Of a stretch of DNA of 64,000 nucleotides, positions 26,632-35,194 are shown piece by piece (within the stretch, counting starts at the first letter, position 1; every line of letters begins with the position of its first letter). Origin of the DNA: Gammaproteobacteria bacterium (GTDB lineage: Bacteria; Pseudomonadota; Gammaproteobacteria; JAKDMP01); NCBI GenBank assembly GCA_027018875.1, contig JALUYA010000032.1, positions 115,743-179,742 of the forward strand, written 5' to 3'. The notes under the pieces are model-generated. The model worked only from the letters and a program-made list of their open reading frames with translations, was not told the DNA's origin and did not search any database. A program made the translations under genes and the position numbers.

Positions 26632-28358
26632 AACTTCTGCTGCGCCTCCTGGCCCTCGCTCGCCCAACCCGCTGGAGTTTCGCACTGGGTGCGCTACTTA
26701 CGCTCATCGTCGTGCTTGCCAACGTGGCGCTGCTCGGGCTTGCCGGCTGGTTCATCGCGGCGATGGCCGCGGCGGGCCTCGCCGGCGCCAGCATCAACTA
26801 TTTCACCCCGGCCGCGGGCATTCGCGCATTCGCGATTCTGCGTACCGTCGGGCGCTACCTCGAGCGGCTGATCAATCACGATGCGACGCTGCGCCTGTTG
26901 AGCCGCTTGCGGATCTGGGTGTACCGTCGCATCGAACCGCTGGCACCGGCCGTGCTCAGCCGTTATCGCCGCGGCGACGTGCTCACGCGCCTGGTGGCCG
27001 ACGTCGACACGCTCGACAACGCCTGGCTGCGGGTGTTTTCGCCAGCCCTGGTGGCGGTCTTCTCCACCGCCGCCATGATCGTTTTCCTGTTTTTCCTCTC
27101 CGCGCGGATCGCTTTCCTGGACCTCGGCTTGCTAGCCATAGTCGGGATCGTATTTCCATTTCTAACGCACCGGCTCGGGCGACACTCCGCGGGCCGCGCC
27201 ACGGCCACCGCCGGGCGGATCAAGGCCGCGCTGGTGGAGGATTTTTCCGGGCTCGCCGAGCTCCAGGCACTCGGGGCCGATACCGCCCGGCGCGAGGCCG
27301 CCGTGCGGCACAACCGCGGGCTGGCACAGGAGCAGGATCGCGGACTTCGGATCGAGGCCATCGCGCTCGGCCTGATCGTGCTCGCAACCGGGACCGCGCT
27401 CGGCCTGACCTGGCTGCTCGTCGCCCCGGATGCGGCCCGCGGACACATGGATCCGCTCTACTTGCCGCTACTCGTGTTCTTTGTGCTCGCCAGCCTGGAA
27501 GCCGTGCAGGGGCTGCCCGGCGCCTTCCGCGCCCTCGGTGACACCTTGGCCGCCGCCGAGCGGGTATTCGAAATCGCCGACGAAACGCCTATCGTCACCG
27601 AATCCGTCCTGCCGGTCAACATGGTAGAGAACCACGACCTCGCCTTCGATTCTGTGCGCCTGCGTTACGCCCCGGGGCTAGGCTGGGCGCTGGATGGCGT
27701 GAGCTTCGAGCTGAGCGCCGGGGCCGCCATCGCCGTGGTCGGCCCCTCGGGTGCCGGCAAGAGTTCACTGGCCCACCTGTTACTACGGTTCCGGGACGCC
27801 GATGCGGGTACGATCAGCCTCGGCGGGCACGCGATCGGCGACTATGGCCTGGAAATATTGCGCGCGCAATTCGCCTGGTCCGCCCAGTCTACGCGCCTGT
27901 TCAGCACCACGCTCCGGGAAAACCTCCGCCTCGCTCGCCCCGCGGCAGATGACCAGGAGCTGTGGGCGGCGCTCGACACCGTCGGCCTCGCAACCGAGGC
28001 GCACGGGTTCGAGCGCGGACTGGACAGTTTCGTTGGAGCCGGCGGCATGATGCTCTCGGCCGGCCAGGCCCGGCGCCTGATACTCGCCCGAGCCTGGCTC
28101 AGCGCCGCGCCGATCCTGCTGCTGGATGAACCCACCGAAGGGCTCGATGCGGCCAACGAGCGCGCTCTCATCCGCGCCTTGGCCGAGAACCGCGGGCAAC
28201 GCAGCTTGCTTCTGATCACCCATCGCCTCGCCGGGCTCGAGCGGATGGACGAAATCATTGTCATGGATCGCGGCCGCGTGATCGAACGGGGTCACCACGA
28301 TGAGTTGATTGCTCACGACGGTTTTTACCGCCGCATGGCGGATTATCTGCTCGCCTGA
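26628..28358 (+). CDS. cydC: Thiol reductant ABC exporter, CydC subunit
   Basis: Partner of CydD in the heterodimeric inner membrane exporter. It has 576 residues, an N-terminal membrane domain with FTPAAGIRAFAILRTVGRYLERL typical of CydC, and an ABC domain with Walker A VGPSGAGKSSLAHLLL. The signature region is LSAGQARRLILARAW, slightly degenerate (LSAGQ instead of LSGGQ), and the Walker B is APILLLDEPTEGLD. It is coupled to cydD by an ATGA overlap and followed 76 bases later by cydA. Confidence 0.95.
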   Translation: MKLLLRLLALARPTRWSFALGALLTLIVVLANVALLGLAGWFIAAMAAAGLAGASINYFTPAAGIRAFAILRTVGRYLERLINHDATLRLLSRLRIWVYRRIEPLAPAVLSRYRRGDVLTRLVADVDTLDNAWLRVFSPALVAVFSTAAMIVFLFFLSARIAFLDLGLLAIVGIVFPFLTHRLGRHSAGRATATAGRIKAALVEDFSGLAELQALGADTARREAAVRHNRGLAQEQDRGLRIEAIALGLIVLATGTALGLTWLLVAPDAARGHMDPLYLPLLVFFVLASLEAVQGLPGAFRALGDTLAAAERVFEIADETPIVTESVLPVNMVENHDLAFDSVRLRYAPGLGWALDGVSFELSAGAAIAVVGPSGAGKSSLAHLLLRFRDADAGTISLGGHAIGDYGLEILRAQFAWSAQSTRLFSTTLRENLRLARPAADDQELWAALDTVGLATEAHGFERGLDSFVGAGGMMLSAGQARRLILARAWLSAAPILLLDEPTEGLDAANERALIRALAENRGQRSLLLITHRLAGLERMDEIIVMDRGRVIERGHHDELIAHDGFYRRMADYLLA

Positions 28359-28391
28359 TTCCTAGAACCGGTCTAGGCGGAGGCCCTCAAC

Positions 28392-28420
28392 ATGATAAAG
28401 TAGACTAATTCCAATATAAT
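28392..28420 (+). promoter_or_regulatory. Candidate internal promoter and palindromes before cydA
   Basis: ATGATA at 28392 and a perfect TATAAT at 28415-28420 are 17 bases apart. The -10 lies inside a palindrome, CCAATATAATTGG (28411-28423). About 50 bases upstream is a second inverted repeat, CCTAGA-ACCGG-TCTAGG. If used, the transcript would begin only a few bases before the GTG start of cydA, which is unusual. The site could let cydAB be controlled apart from cydDC. Confidence 0.35.
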
Positions 28421-28434
28421 TGGAGCACGCCGCA

Positions 28435-30018
28435 GTGGAACCCACTCAACTGGTCGTGGATCTCTCGAGGTGGCAATTTGCCATCACCGTCCTCTACCAC
28501 TTCCTGTTCGTGCCACTCACAATCGGCCTCGCGGTGCTGATCGCGGCGATAGAGACCGTGTACGTGGTCACCGGCCGCGAAATATTTCGCGACATGGCGA
28601 AATTCTGGGGCAAGCTGTTCCTGATCAACTTCGCTCTCGGCGTCGCCACCGGCCTCACGATGGAGTTCCAGTTCGGAACCAACTGGTCCTTTTACTCGTA
28701 TTTCGTCGGCGACGTGTTCGGTGCGCCGCTTGCAATCGAAGGCCTGATGGCCTTTTTCCTCGAATCGACATTCGTCGGGCTCATGTTTTTCGGCTGGGAC
28801 CGGCTATCACGCGGCAAGCACCTGTTCGTTACCTACATGGTTGCGCTGGGCTCGAATCTTTCCGCCTTGTGGATCCTGATCGCCAACGGTTTCATGCAGG
28901 CGCCGTCAGGCGCGCGCCTCGATCCGTTCACGATGCGGTTGCAGCTGTCGAGCTTCGCCAATCTCATCTTCAACCCCGATGCCCAAACCAAGTTCGTACA
29001 CACGACGGCGGCCAGCTACGTGCTCGCGGCCGTTTTCGTGTGCGCGGTAAGCGCCTGGTACCTGTTGCGCAAGCGCCATGTCGAACTCGCGCGACGCTCC
29101 TTCCGCATGGCCGCGATCTTCGGGCTTTTCGCATCGCTCGCCGTGATCACCCTCGGCGATGCCTCCGGCTTCAAAGATGTTGGCGTCCAGCCGCCGAAGA
29201 TCGCGGCCATGGAAGCCATGTGGCACACGGAAAAAGCACCCGCCGGACTCAACCTGATCGCCTTCCCGAGCAGCCGGGAACAGAAGAACCTGTGGTCGCT
29301 CAGCGTGCCCTGGATCGGGGGAATGATGCTCACGCATGCCTTCGACAAGCCCATCCCCGGCGTCTTCGAACTCGAAGCCCAGGCCCGGCGCCGAATCTAC
29401 AATGGCATCCCGGCGCTACTGGCGCTGGAGCGATTGCAAAAAACCCCCGGCGACAACCGGGCGTTAACGACCTTCCGCCAACACGAAAAGGACATCGGTT
29501 ACGCCTTCCTGCTGCAGCGCTACGCGCCGAATGTCGCAAAGGCCACGCCGGCTCAAGTCGAGCGCGCGGCCCGCAAGACCATTCCGTCGGTTCCGGTGGT
29601 TTTCTGGGCCTTCCACCTGATGGTGTACTTCGGCTTCACGATGCTCGCCTTTTTTGTGCTGGCGACGATGTTTTCGCTTATGCGCAGCGAGTACCGGCGC
29701 CGATGGTTCCTGCGCCTGTCCTTGTGGCTGCTCGTGCTGCCATATCTTACCGTGGAACTGGGCTGGATTACCGCCGAGATGGGGCGCCAACCGTGGACGG
29801 TGTACGGCATACTGCCCACGTGGCTTTCCGCCTCGACCCACAGCGTCGCGTACATGATCTTCTCGCTCGCGGGCTTCATCGGGCTTTACACGGTATTCAT
29901 CGTAATCGAGATCTACCTAATGCGCCGCGCTATCATTGAAGGGCCCGCCACGGCGCCGGGAAAAGATGACAATACCCAGGCCCTGCCCACGTTCGTTCTC
30001 AAAGGAGGCTCCGCATGA
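28435..30018 (+). CDS. cydA: Cytochrome bd ubiquinol oxidase subunit I
   Basis: Carries hemes b558, b595 and d and the quinol site, and reduces O2 to water at low oxygen. About 527 residues. The N-terminal ITVLYHFLFVPLT has the heme ligand His, and ALGVATGLTMEFQFGTNW is the family signature. The segment between about residues 300 and 390 is long, as in the E. coli-type (long Q-loop) subfamily, and GRQPW follows. The GTG at 28435 has GGAG nine bases upstream and gives a conserved N-terminus; TTG at 28420 is the alternative. Eight or nine membrane helices. Confidence 0.95.
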   Translation: MEPTQLVVDLSRWQFAITVLYHFLFVPLTIGLAVLIAAIETVYVVTGREIFRDMAKFWGKLFLINFALGVATGLTMEFQFGTNWSFYSYFVGDVFGAPLAIEGLMAFFLESTFVGLMFFGWDRLSRGKHLFVTYMVALGSNLSALWILIANGFMQAPSGARLDPFTMRLQLSSFANLIFNPDAQTKFVHTTAASYVLAAVFVCAVSAWYLLRKRHVELARRSFRMAAIFGLFASLAVITLGDASGFKDVGVQPPKIAAMEAMWHTEKAPAGLNLIAFPSSREQKNLWSLSVPWIGGMMLTHAFDKPIPGVFELEAQARRRIYNGIPALLALERLQKTPGDNRALTTFRQHEKDIGYAFLLQRYAPNVAKATPAQVERAARKTIPSVPVVFWAFHLMVYFGFTMLAFFVLATMFSLMRSEYRRRWFLRLSLWLLVLPYLTVELGWITAEMGRQPWTVYGILPTWLSASTHSVAYMIFSLAGFIGLYTVFIVIEIYLMRRAIIEGPATAPGKDDNTQALPTFVLKGGSA

Positions 30019-30227
30019 CGACCTCGGAACTGCTGCGCTATGCCGGATGGTTCGCGCTTGCCCTATTAGCGCTCGCGGGTGCCGCGATATTGAGCTACTG
30101 GGCGCCGTGGTACTTTGCCTGGGTGGTCGGCACCGTCATGATCATCCTGATAACCGCCTTCGCCGGTGCGCTGTATGAGCGCCAGGCACGCGAGCAGGGC
30201 GCGCACGGCGAAGATCCTCTCAAATGA
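30015..30227 (+). CDS. Small two-helix membrane protein between cydA and cydB
   Basis: A 70-residue protein with two hydrophobic segments (GWFALALLALAGAAIL and FAWVVGTVMIILITAF) and a charged C-terminal tail. It overlaps the cydA stop by ATGA and ends 19 bases before cydB, so it is clearly translated with the oxidase. It does not look like CydX, which has one helix and normally follows cydB, nor like YbgE. It could be an accessory subunit or assembly factor of this bd oxidase; no homologue was recognised. Confidence 0.75.
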   Translation: MTTSELLRYAGWFALALLALAGAAILSYWAPWYFAWVVGTVMIILITAFAGALYERQAREQGAHGEDPLK

Positions 30228-30246
30228 CTAGACGCAAGGTGTAACG

Positions 30247-31401
30247 ATGGAAGCCTATGCTGTACTGAAAGTGATCTGGTGGCTGCTTCTGGGGGTCCTA
30301 TTCATGGGTATCGGCATCATGATCGGCCAGGATATGGGAGTCGGCACCTCGCTGCGCTATCTTGGACGCACGGACCGGGAGCGTCGCGCGGTACTCAACA
30401 TGATCGGCCCGCACTGGGACGGCAACCAGGTCTGGTTTATCCTCGGCGGCGGAGCGATTTTCGCCGCATTCCCCACGGTCTACGCAACCCTGTTCTCGGG
30501 GCTCTATATCGTCATGCTGCTGCTGTTGTGGTCGATGATCATCCGCCCGCTGGGTTTCGAGTACCGCAGCAAGCTGGATTCGCCCCGATGGCGCGAGCGC
30601 TGGGATTGGGCATTATTCCTGAGCGGCTTCATTCCCATGCTTGTCTTTGGCACCGCCATCGGCAACGCGCTTAGGGGGTTCCCCTTCCGTTTCAACGAGA
30701 TTATGCAGTCGTTCTACCCCCACGGATTTGGATTCTATACCCTGTTCAACCCCTTCTCGGTCCTCATCGGGGGGGGGATGGCGGTCGCGCTCTCGCTCTA
30801 CCAGGCGGGCGCCATGGTTTCCCTGCGTTCCGAGGGCCTCATCCTCGCACGAGCAAAGCGCATGATGCGCGCCGCCGCAGTGCTCGCCATGGTGATTTTC
30901 ACCATAGGCGGCATCTGGCTGAGCCAGCTGAACGGCTACGCGCCGAGCGGGACGATCGATCCGGCCATGCCGGCGAACCCCCTTGCGAGTTCGGCGATAA
31001 TGGCAAAAGGCGCCTGGTTGCACAATTTCTTTACGCACCCAGCACTTTTCATCGTACCCATCCTGGTGTACATCGCACTGCTGGCCGGATCCTGGTTTAC
31101 CCGCCGCAACCGACCGCAATGGGCCTGGTGGTCGGGCGCTATTGCATGGATGGCGACCATAGGCACCTTGGGCGCCGCGATGTTCCCGATCCTTGCGCCT
31201 TCCTATGTGAACATCGATCAAAGCCTGACGGTGTGGAACGCGAGTTCTTCGCCGCGCACGCTGGCCTGGATGCTCGGCTTCGCCCTGGTCTTCATCCCGC
31301 TGATTCTCTTCTATACCGGTTGGGCCTTCCGGGTGATGCGCGGGAAAATTCGGCCGGAAGATATCGCCCAACGCGACAAGAAGGGCGAGGAAAGCTACTG
31401 A
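30247..31401 (+). CDS. cydB: Cytochrome bd ubiquinol oxidase subunit II
   Basis: Second large subunit of the bd oxidase, structural partner of CydA. It has 384 residues and about eight membrane helices. Family motifs include WWLLLGVLFMGIGIMIGQDMG at the N-terminus, GPHWDGNQVWFILGGGAIFAA and RPLGFEYRSK. It ends the cyd operon. No clear cydX was found after it: the 198 bases to the converging beta-helix gene contain only a 24-codon frame with weak resemblance. Confidence 0.96.
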   Translation: MEAYAVLKVIWWLLLGVLFMGIGIMIGQDMGVGTSLRYLGRTDRERRAVLNMIGPHWDGNQVWFILGGGAIFAAFPTVYATLFSGLYIVMLLLLWSMIIRPLGFEYRSKLDSPRWRERWDWALFLSGFIPMLVFGTAIGNALRGFPFRFNEIMQSFYPHGFGFYTLFNPFSVLIGGGMAVALSLYQAGAMVSLRSEGLILARAKRMMRAAAVLAMVIFTIGGIWLSQLNGYAPSGTIDPAMPANPLASSAIMAKGAWLHNFFTHPALFIVPILVYIALLAGSWFTRRNRPQWAWWSGAIAWMATIGTLGAAMFPILAPSYVNIDQSLTVWNASSSPRTLAWMLGFALVFIPLILFYTGWAFRVMRGKIRPEDIAQRDKKGEESY

Positions 31402-31599
31402 AAAGGTTTTTCGCGTGACGCTCAAAGCCTCAAGCATGCGGGGGGTTGTTTGGATATTGGCTCCACTGGCGTTGGTAGATGCGAACCGTACCTCGAAGAG
31501 GTTCTCCTGATGAGCGGGCCGGGGCTTTTGGCGAACATGACGACAAAGTATTCCTTGGCGCCGAGGCCGCAGCCAAAGCCTAGAAGGCGGCGATCCGAT

Positions 31600-33252
31600 T
31601 CAACGCAAGGGACCCCGGGGTAAGTCCCGGCAGCCGGCGGTGAGCGGAGGCAAGGAGGCTATCCCAACATCCTTCAGCACCCGCCTCCAGTCGATCAATT
31701 GCTTGGCCCGGAGAATGGCGGCCAATTTAGCGGGCATGGATACAGCGTATGCCCGGGATCCCCGCCCTTGTCCATAACGCCGGTTCCAGGCGGCCAGGCC
31801 CATCAAGCCGACCTTTTTCCCAAGCCCCAGATGGGGCCTGCCAGAGGCGTCGAGATAAACGTTGTTCCGGGCCATCGAGCCGGCGAGAGGCAATGGCAGG
31901 GTCAGCGCGGAACCCCGGTTCCAGGCCAGCAGGTTTGCGCAGACGAGAATTTTCTGCGGGGTCGTTGCCGCACCCCGGTTTTCGTTGAGGCTGATGATTC
32001 CGCCAAGGCCGTTGTCCGCGACCAGGTTACCCATGATCCGCAAGTTCCTGCTCGAGGCGAGAGAGATGCCGCGTTGGCCGTTTCCATAGACCCGGTTGCC
32101 CTCGATACGAATATCATGGCTTACCTCGACGTGAATGCCGAAGCCGATGTTGTAGGCGCTGAGGGAATTCGTCAGCTTATCCCCGCGGTTTTTCCAGTCG
32201 AACCAGATGCCATCGCCATCATTGCCGATGGCCCGGAGGCGGGTGACAACCGAATCGCGCAATCCGCCGTTGCCGACAAACTTGAAACCGCCCGCCTCCC
32301 ACCATTTGTTGAACCCCCGGGTGTTGTTATACGCGGCAAGATCATCGGCCAGGTAGACGCGGCGGCCGCGCACGTTGTAGCCCAGGCGGCCGGCCCGGAT
32401 CACCCGGGTATGCACGATCCGGTTATGATCCCCCGCCAGGGAGATCCCGGTGCTGTCCACCTGTTCGACGCGCAGGTGATCGAGGGTGATGTAGTTGCCG
32501 CTCAGGGTGATCGCGCCCGCTTGCGATACGGCCGAAGTATTGCTGTAACGGAAGCTCAGGCGGCGCACGGTCAGCCGATCCCAGCCGGAGGCAAAGAGGA
32601 GGTAGGGATGAACAGCGAACAAGACCTGGAGATGATTGGGATTTTGCCCCCGGGGCAAGCGAAGATACAATCGTTGGCCGCTGCGATCATAAAAAAATTG
32701 GTGCGGCCGAAGGATTGAGGCATTGCCCGGGATTCTACCGGGCCAGATACCGCGAGGCACGCGAATCCGGGCCAGGTCACTTGCGGGATTTCCGGGATAG
32801 CCGCCCCAGATCAGGCCGCCGACCTGGATCAGGGGCTTACCGTCCACGAAGCCTTGTTGCGAATTGATTTTCCAGCCCGGGCGAACCCAGACACCGCGAT
32901 CGAGCGGCTTCCAGCCGATTACGCGCCGCGCGCCGGACACGATTGCGCTGCCCCGGACCGGGCCTTCGATCCGGGTGGGCGGCGCCCGGGAGCCGATGGC
33001 ACGAGCCCGGGAGTAACCCACGGCACGGCGTAGATCGAGGGGTTGGCGATAGATTCCGGGGCGCAGGCGCAGGGTATCACCGGGGCGCAACTGTTGCAGC
33101 GCGGCCTTCAGGCCGCAAACGGGAGCCAGGGTGACCCCCGGTGAACTTTTGGTGCATTGCGCCGGCGGCTGCACGATAATCTCTCGTCCCTGCGCCACCA
33201 GGGTTATCAGCGTGCTTCCCAACAGGACCAGGTACGGGATCTTGCGGATCAT
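31600..33252 (-). CDS. Secreted right-handed parallel beta-helix protein
   Basis: A 550-residue protein with a signal peptide (MIRKIPYLVLLGSTLITLVAQG) and a pectate-lyase-like beta-helix built of short repeats, seen as IRIEGNRVYGNGQRGISL, LRIMGNLVADNGLGGII and similar coils. Such proteins bind, epimerise or cleave polysaccharides in the periplasm or outside the cell. As the last gene of the exopolysaccharide operon (ATGA overlap with the kinase-like gene) it probably acts on the polymer made here, as a lyase, epimerase or secretion factor. No specific catalytic residues could be assigned. Confidence 0.82.
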   Translation of the reverse strand: MIRKIPYLVLLGSTLITLVAQGREIIVQPPAQCTKSSPGVTLAPVCGLKAALQQLRPGDTLRLRPGIYRQPLDLRRAVGYSRARAIGSRAPPTRIEGPVRGSAIVSGARRVIGWKPLDRGVWVRPGWKINSQQGFVDGKPLIQVGGLIWGGYPGNPASDLARIRVPRGIWPGRIPGNASILRPHQFFYDRSGQRLYLRLPRGQNPNHLQVLFAVHPYLLFASGWDRLTVRRLSFRYSNTSAVSQAGAITLSGNYITLDHLRVEQVDSTGISLAGDHNRIVHTRVIRAGRLGYNVRGRRVYLADDLAAYNNTRGFNKWWEAGGFKFVGNGGLRDSVVTRLRAIGNDGDGIWFDWKNRGDKLTNSLSAYNIGFGIHVEVSHDIRIEGNRVYGNGQRGISLASSRNLRIMGNLVADNGLGGIISLNENRGAATTPQKILVCANLLAWNRGSALTLPLPLAGSMARNNVYLDASGRPHLGLGKKVGLMGLAAWNRRYGQGRGSRAYAVSMPAKLAAILRAKQLIDWRRVLKDVGIASLPPLTAGCRDLPRGPLR

Positions 33253-34364
33253 CCCACAACCTCTTGCCGCAACAGCGTGAGGAAACCATTAATCACCGGG
33301 CTTTCCAGGCGCAGGCCACCATCCGCCTCGGCGTAGAAAAGCAAGACATCGAGCAGATAGGCGATCAACAACCCGCGCAGCACCGTCCGCGGAAAGTTCC
33401 GTGATGGTGACAGCCCCGCAAGATAATCCGCCATCCCGGCGAGAACATGTTTGCGAGTCGATGGGTTGGGGAGGCGTCCGCGCACCACGGCCGAAAGCAG
33501 ATGCCAGTGGAGAAAGTCCTGCACGGGATTGCCGCTTTCGATGGCATATTCCCAGTCGAATACGAACAGTTGGTTGGCCTCGAGCACGGCGTTCCACGGG
33601 GCGAAGTCCCGATGCACCGGAGTGGCGGGAAGCGCCATGCCCACGAGTCGGGTACCGGCCGCCTCGATGCCCCGCCCGAGTAGTCCGCAAGAGACGGAAT
33701 CGAGGTGCGGGCGCAGGCGCTTGAGCCCGGTTTCCAATCCCCTCCATCCCGCGGACTCGAGGTACCCCTCCCGGGGGCCGCTACCGGCCAGTGCCCATAG
33801 AAAGGCCGCCGCGGGGTGAATCCAGCGCCGCGGCGGCCGGGGTCCCGCCCGGACCGTTTGTACCAGGAATGCCCGGCCCCGGATTTGCCCTTCGGCGAGA
33901 AGGCGGGGAACTTGCTTCGCAAGTGCCGCGGTTTCCGCCAGGCGCCGCAGCCACTGCGCCTCGATCGCGATGCGTTCCTCCGCCCGAGAGCCCAGGGCGA
34001 GTTTGGCCACGACCAGTCGGCCATCGGGCAGGTGCAGGGCCACGCTGATTTTTTGATAGGGACCGGGGGTTCCCACCAATACACCGGCAACCGTTGCCCC
34101 GGCCTCGGCCGCGAGCGCTGTAACCCGGCATAGATGATCTTCCGGCAGCCGCCCGGTGGCCGGGCGAACCCGGGCGGCCAGGCCGATCAGGCTGCGATTC
34201 GCCCATTCCGGCACGAACAGGTCAAGGCCCGATTTTCGCGCCGGTGACGACGGCAGGTAGAGCGCCCGCAGCCGCGGCCATGGCATTCGGTACAGTAATA
34301 AATTCTCATTCATGCCGGAATGAGTTCCGTCCCGGTCTTGCAACCGCGCGGCAACCGGTTTCAT
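33249..34364 (-). CDS. Aminoglycoside-phosphotransferase-like kinase in the exopolysaccharide operon
   Basis: A protein-kinase-like (APH/choline kinase fold) protein of 371 residues. The catalytic loop is PVHRDFAPWN, with the HxDxxxxN arrangement, and the metal-binding Asp follows in VFDWEYA. An N-lobe Lys candidate is in LVVAKLALGS. It probably phosphorylates a small hydroxylated compound such as a sugar or lipid carrier; resistance to antibiotics is unlikely given the operon. The ATG at 34364 overlaps the upstream glycosyltransferase stop (ATGA); the longer open frame upstream is not coding. Confidence 0.75.
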   Translation of the reverse strand: MKPVAARLQDRDGTHSGMNENLLLYRMPWPRLRALYLPSSPARKSGLDLFVPEWANRSLIGLAARVRPATGRLPEDHLCRVTALAAEAGATVAGVLVGTPGPYQKISVALHLPDGRLVVAKLALGSRAEERIAIEAQWLRRLAETAALAKQVPRLLAEGQIRGRAFLVQTVRAGPRPPRRWIHPAAAFLWALAGSGPREGYLESAGWRGLETGLKRLRPHLDSVSCGLLGRGIEAAGTRLVGMALPATPVHRDFAPWNAVLEANQLFVFDWEYAIESGNPVQDFLHWHLLSAVVRGRLPNPSTRKHVLAGMADYLAGLSPSRNFPRTVLRGLLIAYLLDVLLFYAEADGGLRLESPVINGFLTLLRQEVVG

Positions 34365-35194
34365 TCGGGAATATCCAGGCGATAACGCTCGGCGGCACGG
34401 ATAACGCGTGCCGGGACACGGGCGGTATACCCCCCGGCCATGCCCTTTAACCCGATGCGGGCGAGCCGAGCCGCCGGACGCAGCACCAGTTTTTCCAGCT
34501 TCGGTGACCAGCCGTAGCCGTCCCGGGCCCGAATGCAGGCCTCCTCGCGTAGCGCCTGGGCGCGCAGGTTGCGGGTCTTCTGCTGTGGGTAATAACGCAT
34601 GCAGGCGAGGTAGCCCGGCAGATGAGTGAAGCGCCCGACGCGGGCGATCCGGGACCACAGGTCGCCATCCATGGCCAGGTTGAAACCCCGATCGAGCCCC
34701 CCCGCCCGGCGGTAGATGCGCCGGCGCCAAAAGGTTGCCGGCTGGGGCAGGTAATTATGATCGTAGCGCAGCACCAGTCGGTTGAAACGCATTTCTTTTT
34801 TGGGGCGCAGCACCCGACCGTCGGCATCGATCCAGAGTGCATCGCCATACACCGCATCGATTCCGGGGTGGCGCCGGAAAAATCTCCCGATTTGCATCAA
34901 GGCGCCCGGGAGCAGCAGGTCATCGGAGCACAGCCAACCGAAGATTTCTCCCGTGGCGCGTTCAAACCCGTGGATCAGGGCATCGGTCTGGCCACCATCG
35001 GAGGCACTGCTCCAGAAGGCGAGATGGGGCTCGAAACGGCGGATAACCTCTACGCTGCCGTCGTTGGAGCCCCCATCCATGACGAGAATCTCAAGATCCG
35101 GATATTGCTGCTCAACCAGGGATTTCAGCGTGGCTTCCAGATATCGCCGTTGTTGGAAAGAGGGCACAATCATGCTGATTTTCAGCGCCTTCAT
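34361..35194 (-). CDS. Family 2 glycosyltransferase
   Basis: GT-A fold inverting glycosyltransferase of 277 residues adding a sugar to the lipid-linked repeat unit. It has the N-terminal KISMIVPSFQQRRYLEATLKS, the LEILVMDGGSNDGSVEVI nucleotide-sugar segment, and GWLCSDDLLLPGAL with the metal-binding acidic pair, in family order. It has no membrane helices and works at the cytoplasmic face. Its ATG at 35194 overlaps the polymerase stop by one base (TGATG). Confidence 0.92.
   Translation of the reverse strand: MKALKISMIVPSFQQRRYLEATLKSLVEQQYPDLEILVMDGGSNDGSVEVIRRFEPHLAFWSSASDGGQTDALIHGFERATGEIFGWLCSDDLLLPGALMQIGRFFRRHPGIDAVYGDALWIDADGRVLRPKKEMRFNRLVLRYDHNYLPQPATFWRRRIYRRAGGLDRGFNLAMDGDLWSRIARVGRFTHLPGYLACMRYYPQQKTRNLRAQALREEACIRARDGYGWSPKLEKLVLRPAARLARIGLKGMAGGYTARVPARVIRAAERYRLDIPE

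Noticed and set aside
31415..31510. Short frame after cydB (VVWILAPLAL) as a CydX candidate
   Set aside because: Only three residues resemble CydX, the rest is polar, and no ribosome-binding site precedes its ATG.
33249..34364. Antibiotic (aminoglycoside) resistance gene
   Set aside because: The fold is shared, but the gene is embedded in a polysaccharide operon and lacks the features of known resistance enzymes.
33249..34730. 493-codon frame as the kinase-like gene
   Set aside because: The first 122 codons overlap the glycosyltransferase on the same strand and lack conserved motifs; the ATGA overlap at 34364 fixes the start.
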